Shown: positions 34,573-41,502 of the stretch, in pieces
Layout of the letters: each line of letters starts with the position of its first letter
Position numbering within the stretch: the first letter of the stretch is position 1
Source: Actinoplanes sp. NBRC 103695
GTDB taxonomy: Bacteria > Actinomycetota > Actinomycetes > Mycobacteriales > Micromonosporaceae
Direction of reading: 5' to 3'
Assembly (NCBI RefSeq): GCF_030269485.1
Contig: NZ_BSTL01000008.1
Coordinates: forward strand, 62,001-126,000
DNA: 64,000 nucleotides
The notes under the pieces: model-generated
Told to the model about the DNA's origin: nothing
What the model saw: the letters and a program-made list of their open reading frames with translations, nothing else
Databases searched by the model: none
Translations under genes and position numbers: made by a program

Positions 34573-34724
34573 CGGGCGCCCGCCGGTCTTTCGGGCCGAG
34601 TGGCGTGGCCGTCAGGTAGGTCATCGATCACCGGCCGGACCATCGGGGCAGGCGGCGGCCTGCGGGCAATTGCTGGGCACCCGACGGTCACTCCGGGGGA
34701 GGAGGCGGTCGTCGGGCAGGTCAT
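34569..34724 (-). CDS. 51-residue bridging ORF in the ole-like operon
   Basis: The ATG at 34724 overlaps the P450 stop (ATGA at 34721-34724) and its own stop overlaps the OleD-like ATG (ATGA at 34569-34572). Thus it exactly fills the 148-bp space between the two genes with coupled starts on both sides. The product is Pro/Ala/Arg-rich with two CP pairs (TCPTT, GCPAI) and a VIDDLPDGHATRPE segment. It resembles no family I know. It may be a real small protein or a translated spacer that carries ribosomes to the reductase. Confidence 0.5.
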   Translation of the reverse strand: MTCPTTASSPGVTVGCPAIARRPPPAPMVRPVIDDLPDGHATRPERPAGAR

Positions 34725-35845
34725 GGGGTGCCTGCCTGGATGACCAGGGTGGCCCAGCTGGGGAGGGCGGAGCGGCAGTCGGGGCGGGCGCGTGTCACGA
34801 CCGGGCGGTAGGGGGCCAGCGCGGTCAGCCAGTCGGCCATCTGGGTGCGGGCCAGGCGGGCTCCGGGGCAGGCGTGCGGGCCTATGCCGAAGACCAGCTG
34901 GCCTGTCTGCGGTGCGGAGGGCGACGCCGGGTCCGGGCCGCTGCGGTGGGCGCCGGCCGCGTGCCGGGCGATGAGCATCAGCCGGTCGCCCGCGTGGACG
35001 GGGCAGCCGGGAGGCAGGTCGCCGTCGGCCGCGGCGGCCCTGGGTAGCAGCGGGGTCGGGGCGAGGACGCGCAGCAACTCGTCGGCGAGAGTGGCCGGCT
35101 CCGCCGCGGCGGCGTCCCACAGGTTGTCGTCGGCGGCCCACGCGGCCGCCCGGGGGAGAGCCGCGACGGTGGTGTTGATCGCCGCCACCGCGAGCATCGC
35201 GTGAAGGCCTGCGTGGTCGCCTCCGTCCGGGGCCACCAGTGCTGTCAGGTGCGAGGCCGTCGTTCTTGCGGCGGCGCGCGCCTGGCCACGGAACAGGCCG
35301 GGCAGATGCTCGCGAGCCGTTGCGGCGGCCGCTGCTCGTGCGGCCTGCGCCAGAGCCCACGCAGCACTCTCCTCATGTGCGGTTGTTGCTGGCGCGCGGG
35401 GTTGGGTCTTGTCGTCGGCGGACAGCAGGGCCAGGGCCGTTGCGCCGGCTATCTGGGCGGCCAGCGGGACCAGGTCGACCTGCGCACCTGTGGCCAGTGG
35501 GCGGAGGCCCTCTTTCATCACATCCGTCCAGAGTGGACGCAAGGTCGCCACGCCGGTGGCGCTCAAGAGGTCGGCGGATGCGCGGCGGGTCTGGCGGTGG
35601 GCCTCGCCCTGCTGGTCGAAGAGGGCGCCGGCGGTGGTCAGGGCGCTTACCGCGCCGCCGGTGGTGCCCGCTGCCGTGCGGTCCAGGGGAAGTCTGGTCA
35701 GCGCGGCGGTGAAAGCCTCGTCGTCGTGGACCAGGACGGTTCGGCCGAGGCGTAGCACGGGACGGTGGCGGGTTGCCGCCAGCAATGCGAAGAGGAAGGG
35801 GTGGGCGGCCAGGTAGACCGCGCGGTCGCGGGTGCGGGCTCTCAT
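34721..35845 (-). CDS. Cytochrome P450
   Basis: The 374-residue protein is a soluble bacterial P450, slightly short. Key elements are the C-helix EAHRQTRRAS, an I-helix with AAINTTVAALPRA (the Thr is kept while the usual Gly is replaced), the ExxR pair E256/R259 (DELLRVLAP), and the heme loop FGIGPHACPGARLA with Cys326 as iron ligand. It would hydroxylate or desaturate a product of the flanking lipid-type enzymes. Its ATG overlaps the stop of the adenylate-forming enzyme (ATGA at 35842-35845), and its stop overlaps a 51-codon ORF. Redox partners are not encoded nearby. Confidence 0.93.
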   Translation of the reverse strand: MRARTRDRAVYLAAHPFLFALLAATRHRPVLRLGRTVLVHDDEAFTAALTRLPLDRTAAGTTGGAVSALTTAGALFDQQGEAHRQTRRASADLLSATGVATLRPLWTDVMKEGLRPLATGAQVDLVPLAAQIAGATALALLSADDKTQPRAPATTAHEESAAWALAQAARAAAAATAREHLPGLFRGQARAAARTTASHLTALVAPDGGDHAGLHAMLAVAAINTTVAALPRAAAWAADDNLWDAAAAEPATLADELLRVLAPTPLLPRAAAADGDLPPGCPVHAGDRLMLIARHAAGAHRSGPDPASPSAPQTGQLVFGIGPHACPGARLARTQMADWLTALAPYRPVVTRARPDCRSALPSWATLVIQAGTP

Positions 35846-37533
35846 CGGGGGCGCCTGCCGTAGAGGCGGTCCAGGTCGGTCGGCGGGCCGGGGGCGGTGA
35901 GGGTCGCGGCCAGGGTTGCGGCGGACGCGCGGTCGGGTTTGCGGGAACGGCCGGACAGCGGAATCTCGGTCAGCACCACCGCGTCGGGGCGGGCCGTGCC
36001 CATCCGGGACAGCGGGTCGCGGAGGGCGGCGCGGACCTGGGCGGGATCGGCGCCGGGGGCCGGTTGTATCAGGGCGACCACCTTCTCGTCGCCGTCCTCC
36101 GCCGGGGTGCCGACGACGACCGCGAGCCAGACGCCGGGGACGTGCAGCGAAGGCTCGTAGAGGCCGGGATAGATGTTCTCGGCGCCGCGCAGGATCATGT
36201 CCTTGGCGCGTCCGCCCAGCACGAGCCGGTCACCGATGATGCGGCCGACGTCGCCGGTGGCCACCCGGTCGAACGGCTCCTCGCCCAGATAGCGGTCGGC
36301 CGCATTGGCGCCGCGCAGGAGGATTTCGCCCGCGACCGGTGCGTCCGGCGGCGGGACCGGGCGCGACGGTCGGGCGCCTGAGCCGGAAGACGGCGCGTCG
36401 CCGGAGGCCGTGGGCGGTGCAGCGCCCAGCCCAGAGAGTGGTGCAGCGCCGGGACCAGGGAGCGGTGCAGCGCCGGGACCAGGGAGCGGTGCGGCGCCGG
36501 GACCAGGGAGCGGATCTGTGCCGGGGGTGGGGAACGGTGCGGGGTTGTTGGGGCGGACGGTGGCGGAGACGCCGGGGAGGAGAGCGCCGACGAGGTCGCC
36601 CTCGTGGGTGAAGGCGGACTTGTCCGAGGACTCGACGGCGGCTGCGGGGAAGACCTCGGTCAGGGCGTAGACACCCCAGGCCTCGGAGGCGCCTGCGGCT
36701 CGGACCGCTCTGAGCAGGGAGGCGCTCACCGGCGCGGATCCACTGTAGACGCGCCCGGCGAAGCGTACGCCGGCGGTCAACGCGGATCTCAGCCGCGGCG
36801 GCGTCAGGTAGGTCGCCTGGGGGTCGAGGCGCCGGATCTGTCGCGCCAGCGCGTGGGGCCGCCGGGCCGGCAGCGCTACGGGTGCGCCGGCGGCCAGGGA
36901 AGGCAGCAGCACGAAGAACGTTCCGCCCAGCACCGGGCGGCCGGGCCGGGGGCGGACGAGGTCGTGCACGGCGCGCATTCCGGCGGTCAGGCTCGCCCGG
37001 GTGTGCACCACGGCGCGGGGGCGGCTGGTCGTCCCCGACGTGAAGACGATCACCGCGTCACCGTCGCCGTCGAAGGCGGGCGGGACCGGGCCGCTCAGAG
37101 GCGCCAGGACGGGGGCCGTGCCGGGCAGCCGCCGGCCGATCGTCCGGACGGGAGCGACGGCCGTCAGGTCGGGCAGCGCCAGGTGGGCGCGCCGGGCCAG
37201 TGGGGCGGCCCAACCGGCCACGGCCTGCGCGGCGGCGTCGGCCAGCACCAGCCTCGGCTGCGCCGTCGTCAGCCGGGCGAGCAGCACGTCCGGCCCGGCG
37301 GTCGGGTCCAGGACCGCGATGCGCAGACCCATCCGGTACGCCGCCAGCATCACCCCGAGCGCACCGGCGCCGGGGCGCACCGCCAGGCCGACGGTGTCAC
37401 CGGGGACGAGGCCGTGCGCGTGCAGCGCGGTGGCGTACCCGGAGACGAGCCTGCCCAGGTCGGCCCGCGACACGCCCCGCAGAGCGGGCCGGTCGTCTCC
37501 CTCGCGTAATCCGCCGAGCAGCTCACTCAACAT
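35842..37533 (-). CDS. OleC-like AMP-forming ligase / beta-lactone synthetase candidate
   Basis: The start ATG at 37533 has GGAGG seven bases upstream; 563 residues. The ANL-family P-loop is at 163-175 (VFTSGTTSRPRAV), followed by YLTPPRLRSAL, SGSAPVSASLL, WGVYALTEVFPAA (A5-like), RVATGDVGRI (A7-like), GRAKDMILRGAENIYPGLYEPSL and the C-terminal Lys532 in SGRSRKPDR. OleC enzymes activate a beta-hydroxy acid and close it to a beta-lactone; operon context with OleA and OleD supports that, but ordinary acyl-AMP ligase activity is not excluded. An insert at about 332-398 is made of PLPGPGAA repeats and lies before the A7 region. Confidence 0.8.
   Translation of the reverse strand: MLSELLGGLREGDDRPALRGVSRADLGRLVSGYATALHAHGLVPGDTVGLAVRPGAGALGVMLAAYRMGLRIAVLDPTAGPDVLLARLTTAQPRLVLADAAAQAVAGWAAPLARRAHLALPDLTAVAPVRTIGRRLPGTAPVLAPLSGPVPPAFDGDGDAVIVFTSGTTSRPRAVVHTRASLTAGMRAVHDLVRPRPGRPVLGGTFFVLLPSLAAGAPVALPARRPHALARQIRRLDPQATYLTPPRLRSALTAGVRFAGRVYSGSAPVSASLLRAVRAAGASEAWGVYALTEVFPAAAVESSDKSAFTHEGDLVGALLPGVSATVRPNNPAPFPTPGTDPLPGPGAAPLPGPGAAPLPGPGAAPLSGLGAAPPTASGDAPSSGSGARPSRPVPPPDAPVAGEILLRGANAADRYLGEEPFDRVATGDVGRIIGDRLVLGGRAKDMILRGAENIYPGLYEPSLHVPGVWLAVVVGTPAEDGDEKVVALIQPAPGADPAQVRAALRDPLSRMGTARPDAVVLTEIPLSGRSRKPDRASAATLAATLTAPGPPTDLDRLYGRRPR
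36424..36519. repeat. 24-nt coding tandem repeat (4 copies)
   Basis: The string GCCGGGACCAGG recurs at 36448, 36472 and 36496 with a fourth, more diverged copy before them. The minus strand encodes PLPGPGAA octapeptides that form an insert inside the adenylate-forming enzyme. Confidence 0.9.
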
Positions 37534-37768
37534 CCGCGGACCTCCGAAAGGGCGGATCGGCCGGTAAGAGGGCCCGCGCCGCAAAGAGGGCCCGCGCCGG
37601 AAGGAAGGAGCGCCGGAAGGAAGGAGTGCGCCCGAGAGAGGGAGCGTGCCGCGAAGAGAGTGCGCGCGGTGGAATGAGGGACGCGCGGCGGAGAAGCGCG
37701 CCGGGAATGAGGGAGCGCGGGCGGTGGAAGAGCGGCGGAAGGAGAGCGGCGGTGGATGAGGGCGGGCA
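37534..37768. other. Low-complexity purine-rich spacer in the ole-like operon
   Basis: The 235 bp between the glycosyltransferase stop (37769) and the ligase ATG (37533) is the only uncoupled junction of the operon. It is dominated by GGAAGGAG/GAGCG/GCGCGC runs. Both strands lack a convincing gene; it probably arose by repeat expansion. Confidence 0.55.
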
Positions 37769-38478
37769 TCAGCGGGGGTCTGCCGTTCGGAGGCCGCTGC
37801 CCTGGTCGAGGTACCAGCGGGCGGTGGCCACGAGGCCGTAGGCGCGGAGGCGGCGGGTGGAGTTCTCGACGACCATGGTGCGGTTGTGGACGATCGACGG
37901 GGTGGTGCGGCGTACGCGATTGAGGAACAGGCGGTCGGTGGGTGAGGGGCGGCGGGGCATGCCGCCGCAGGACTCGTAGAGGGTCGCGGTGAGGGCCATG
38001 TTGTTGCCGGCGTGATGCGATAGGGGGCCTGGAAGCCCGCCGATCGGTGGGCGGGACGCAGGCGGCCGAACAGGGCGGCCGCCGCGACCAGGGAGGCGAA
38101 GAGCGCCCGCCCGAGGACGCCGTGCTCGTCGCGGCGGGCGGTGATGCGGCCGCAGACCATCTGGGCGCCGGCGTCGAGCGACGCACGGGCCGCTGCCAGC
38201 CAACCGGGGCGAGGCAGGCAGTCGGCGTCGGTGCGGGCGATGTGCGTTGCGCCGTGCTCTATCGCGTACCGGAAACCGGTGTCGACAGCGCAACCCACCC
38301 CTTTCTCGAGCTCGACCAGAACCTCAGCCCCCAGCGACCGGGCGATCTCGCCGGTCGCGTCGGTCGAGCCGTTGTCGACGACCAGCAGGCGGTAGTCCCG
38401 GTCGGTCTGTGCCGCCAGGGCCGCCAGGGTGGAGCCGATGCGGGCCGCCTCCTGATAGGCCGGCACCACCACCCACAT
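37769..38478 (-). pseudogene. Family 2 glycosyltransferase interrupted by a one-base frameshift
   Basis: The ATG at 38478 overlaps the OleA-like stop (TGATG). The first frame encodes MWVVVPAYQEAARIG, LLVVDNGSTDATGEIA and the DxD motif in TDADC (D84/D86), then loses sense after QAPYR. The true continuation, HHAGNNMALTATLYESCGG...DRLFLNRV to the stop at 37769, lies in a frame that needs one extra base. The break maps to about 38015-38027, next to a run of five G (plus strand). Either a base was lost in assembly or the gene is broken. Intact, it would be a GT-A enzyme of about 236 residues without membrane helices, perhaps adding a sugar to the pathway product. Confidence 0.8.
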
Positions 38479-39479
38479 CACGACGCCTCCCAGATCATCG
38501 TCATCAGGCTGACCCCGCCGCCGAGGCCGACCAGCAGTACCTTGTCGCCGGGGCGCAGGTCGTCGCGGATGCGGGCCAGCTGCACGCCCAGCGTGGCCGA
38601 CGCCATGTTGCCCAGCGACGTGACCGTGATCACCAGTTTGTCCTCCGGCACCCCGGTGACCTCCACGAAACGCTCGAGGTAGGGCATCGTCACCTGGTGG
38701 ACCAGGACGTGCCGGTAGTCGGCGAAGGTCAGGCCGGCCCGGTGGTTGACCCGCTCGAGCAGGCCGGGCCCGATCTTCTCGAACACGCCGCGCAGGCGGT
38801 GGCCGTCGCCGGTGAAGTAGGTGTGCTCGTCGCCGCGGGGGTGCCGGGAGCCGCCGCCGAAGATGCCGCCGACCGGCCAGTGCTCGGAGTGGGTCTCGGT
38901 GTCGACGTCGAGGATGCCGCCGGTGGCGACCGGCTCGACCAGGGCGGCCGCGCCGGCGTCGCCGAACGTGTAACCGGCGAACGCCTGCCTGGCCTGGACC
39001 AGCCCCTCGATGCGGGGGCGCATGGCCCGGGTCGGTGTCTCGCCGGTGACCACCAGGGCGCGCCGCGCCCGGCCGGACAGGATCATCGACCGGGCCAGGT
39101 CGATGCCGTTGAGGAAGCTGTTGCAGGCGTTGGTCACGTCGAGGGCGTGCGCCCGGCCGCCGAGCGCCGCCTGCACCACGTGCGCGGTGGCCGGCTCGAC
39201 CATGTCGCGGGTGGCCGAGGCGAAGAGCAGCAGGTCGATGTCCAGAATGTCCAGATCGGCCGCGTCGAGCACCTGGCGGGCGGCGCCGACGGCGAGGTCG
39301 GAGGCGTACTGCGACGGCGACGCCACGCGCCGGCTGAGGATGCCGGTGGTCTGCTGGAAGAGCCCGGCCGGCAGGGCGACCCCGGCGACCTGGGACTGCA
39401 GGTCGGCGGTGGACAGCTCGTGGTCCGGCAGGCAGCCGGCCACGGCCGTGATGCCCACGCGGGCGGGGGTTGATCTCAT
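38478..39479 (-). CDS. OleA-like thiolase (3-oxoacyl-ACP synthase III family)
   Basis: From the ATG at 39479 (MRSTPARVGITAVAGCLP) the protein is 333 residues. The catalytic triad is Cys119 (DVTNACNSFLNG), His261 (VLVHQVTMPY) and Asn291 (SLGNMASATLG). Glu95 in RDMVEPATAHVV sits where OleA, but not FabH, carries the glutamate used as a base in non-decarboxylative Claisen joining of two acyl-CoAs; that match is from memory and needs an alignment. It begins a minus-strand operon with a glycosyltransferase, adenylate-forming enzyme, P450 and reductase. The product would be a 2-alkyl-3-keto acid. The 88-bp space to the divergent antiporter holds the promoter. Confidence 0.85.
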   Translation of the reverse strand: MRSTPARVGITAVAGCLPDHELSTADLQSQVAGVALPAGLFQQTTGILSRRVASPSQYASDLAVGAARQVLDAADLDILDIDLLLFASATRDMVEPATAHVVQAALGGRAHALDVTNACNSFLNGIDLARSMILSGRARRALVVTGETPTRAMRPRIEGLVQARQAFAGYTFGDAGAAALVEPVATGGILDVDTETHSEHWPVGGIFGGGSRHPRGDEHTYFTGDGHRLRGVFEKIGPGLLERVNHRAGLTFADYRHVLVHQVTMPYLERFVEVTGVPEDKLVITVTSLGNMASATLGVQLARIRDDLRPGDKVLLVGLGGGVSLMTMIWEAS

Positions 39480-39567
39480 GCGGGCAAGCCTTCCCGGTAA
39501 GGCACCTCTCCGGCATGAGTAAGCAGACCTAAATCTCGGCCCGGAAGTACCGCATAAGCTGTGCGCC

Positions 39568-41139
39568 ATGGAAGGCATCGTCGACACGGTCGTACTGATC
39601 GTGATCGCCGTCACGGGGGCCGCGCTGGCCCGGCGGCTGGGGTTCGTCGCGCCCCTGGTTCTGCTGGTCGCGGGGCTCGGGCTGTCCTTCGTGCCCGGTT
39701 TGCCGGAGATTCACGTGGAGCCGGAGCTCGTGCTGGTCGGCATCCTTCCCCCGCTGCTCTACGTGGCCGCGCTGCAGACCTCGATCCCCGCCTTCCGCCG
39801 GGCGCTGCGGCCGATCATGCTGCTCGCCGTCGGGCTGGTGATCTTCACCGCGCTGATCACCGGTTACCTGCTGCACCTGCTGCTGCCGGACGTGCCGCTG
39901 GCCGCCTGTGTCGCGCTCGGCGCCGTGGTGGCACCGCCGGACGCCGTGTCGGCGACCGCGATCGCCCGCCGGATCGGCCTGCCCCGCCGGATCGTCACCC
40001 TGCTCGAGGGCGAGAGCCTGCTCAACGACGCGACGGCGCTGGTCATGGTGCGGATCGCCGGTGGCGCGCTGACCGGCACGGCGGTCGGATTCTGGGACAT
40101 CGGCCGGGACGTCGTCCAGATCGCCGGCGGTGGCCTGGCGCTCGGGTTCGCGGCGGCGGTGCTGGCGGCGTGGTTGCACAAGAAGATCAAGGACCCGCTG
40201 CTGGACGACGCCGTGTCCTTGCTCACTCCGTTCGTCGTGGTGGTCATCGCCGAGGAGTTGCACACGTCCAGCGTGGTGGCGGTCGTGGTGACCGGCCTCT
40301 ACCTCGGCCATCGCATCCCCTACCTGCTGTCGCCGACGTCCCGGCTGCAGATGGAGGCGGTCTGGCGGCTGATCACGTTCCTGCTCGAGGGCGCGGTCTT
40401 CCTGATGGTCGGTCTGCAACTCCGTGAGCTGGTCGGCGACCTGGAGACCAGCCTGGTCACCACGGTCCAGGCGACCCTGCTGGTGTTCGGGTCGATCGTG
40501 GTGCTGCGGTTCGTCTGGATGTACCCGGCGACGTACCTGGCCAGGCTGATCCCGCGGGTCCGCAGCCGGGAGGAGCGTCCGTCGCCGGCCGGGCCCACCG
40601 TGGTGGCCTGGGCCGGGATGCGCGGCGTCGTCACGCTCGCGGCGGTGCTGACGCTGCCGTCGGTGGAGGAGGTGCCCGGGGGCTACCCACGTGACCTGTT
40701 CGTCTTCGTGGCCTTCGCGATCATCGTGCTCACCCTGCTGATCCAGGGCACCACGCTGCCGTTCCTGGCAAACCGTCTGGGCGTACGCGAGGACACCAGC
40801 ACCGCTGACGCGCTGGCGGAGGCGGCCGTGCAGAACCGGGCCAGCCGGGCGGCCCTGGAGGCGTTGGAGGAGAATGTCGACGGCGCGCCCGTCTCCGTGG
40901 TCGAGCGGCTGCGGGCGATCGCCGAGAACCGGAACAATGGCGCGTGGGAACGGTTGGGCAGTCAGGAGCAGGAAACGCCGTCCGCGGCGTACAGCAGGCT
41001 CCGGCGCGAGATGATCATCGCGGAGCGGCACGTCTTCAAGATCGCCCGGAACGAGGGGCGCATCCCGGAAGAGGTGCTGACCCGCGCTCAGCGCGATCTG
41101 GACCTGGAAGAGTCCCAGCTGAACCGGAGTGACGATTGA
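39568..41139 (+). CDS. CPA1-family sodium/proton antiporter
   Basis: The 523-residue protein has about 12 membrane helices followed by a cytosolic C-terminus of about 120 residues. Signature features are ILPPLLYVAALQTS, GAVVAPPDAVSATAIARRIGLPRRIVTLLEGESLLNDATALV (the ND pair of CPA1 carriers in helix 5/6 region), and AWAGMRGVVTLAAVLTLPS. It belongs with NhaP/NhaG-type electroneutral exchangers that expel Na+ or K+ for protons. The start codon of the zinc-finger gene overlaps its stop (TTGA), so the two are translated together. Confidence 0.92.
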   Translation: MEGIVDTVVLIVIAVTGAALARRLGFVAPLVLLVAGLGLSFVPGLPEIHVEPELVLVGILPPLLYVAALQTSIPAFRRALRPIMLLAVGLVIFTALITGYLLHLLLPDVPLAACVALGAVVAPPDAVSATAIARRIGLPRRIVTLLEGESLLNDATALVMVRIAGGALTGTAVGFWDIGRDVVQIAGGGLALGFAAAVLAAWLHKKIKDPLLDDAVSLLTPFVVVVIAEELHTSSVVAVVVTGLYLGHRIPYLLSPTSRLQMEAVWRLITFLLEGAVFLMVGLQLRELVGDLETSLVTTVQATLLVFGSIVVLRFVWMYPATYLARLIPRVRSREERPSPAGPTVVAWAGMRGVVTLAAVLTLPSVEEVPGGYPRDLFVFVAFAIIVLTLLIQGTTLPFLANRLGVREDTSTADALAEAAVQNRASRAALEALEENVDGAPVSVVERLRAIAENRNNGAWERLGSQEQETPSAAYSRLRREMIIAERHVFKIARNEGRIPEEVLTRAQRDLDLEESQLNRSDD

Positions 41140-41399
41140 TCTGCCAGCACCTCAAGGACGCCGCGGACCCGGCGCCTCAGACCCCGTTCGAGCAGGGCTG
41201 CCCGCAGTGCGTCGAGGGCGGCTTCACCGACTGGGTGCACCTGCGGCTCTGCCTGAACTGCGGTCTGGTGGCGTGCTGTGACTCGTCGCCGCGCCGCCAC
41301 ATGAGCAAGCACTGGGAGCAAGAGGGCCACCCCGTGATGCGCAGTTTCGAGCCCGGCGAGTCCTGGCGCTGGTGTTTCGAGGACGACGTTATCGGATAG
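41136..41399 (+). CDS. UBP-type zinc-finger protein
   Basis: An 87-residue protein starts at a TTG overlapping the antiporter stop. It is a single UBP-type zinc finger: CQHL, GCPQCVEGG, RLCLNCGLVACCDSSPRRHMSKHWEQEGHPVMRSFE and WRWCFEDD. The Cys/His pattern matches the ubiquitin-hydrolase finger found as short stand-alone proteins in many actinobacteria, frequently next to CPA1 antiporters. With no ubiquitin present the ligand is unknown; a regulatory role on the antiporter is plausible from the coupling. Confidence 0.88.
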   Translation: MICQHLKDAADPAPQTPFEQGCPQCVEGGFTDWVHLRLCLNCGLVACCDSSPRRHMSKHWEQEGHPVMRSFEPGESWRWCFEDDVIG

Positions 41400-41502
41400 C
41401 TGTCCCTCGTCCCGGTCGGAGAACGGACCGCAGCGCGGGTTTGTCGTACGCCTGGGTGAGAATGTCTGTGGCAAGGCGAGTCGGCACACAAGGAGCGCGC
41501 AC

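Noticed and set aside
38478-39479. Housekeeping FabH for fatty acid synthesis
   Set aside because: No acpP, fabD or fabF neighbours; it is coupled to a glycosyltransferase and followed by an adenylate-forming enzyme, P450 and reductase, and it has the Glu95 position that favours OleA.
35842-39516. A single 1224-codon minus-strand frame that looks like a thiolase/glycosyltransferase/ligase megafusion
   Set aside because: Its N-terminal third is the wrong frame of the OleA-like gene, and the section at 37.5-38.0 kb is the wrong frame of the glycosyltransferase. Only the first part of the glycosyltransferase and the ligase are real, each with its own start.
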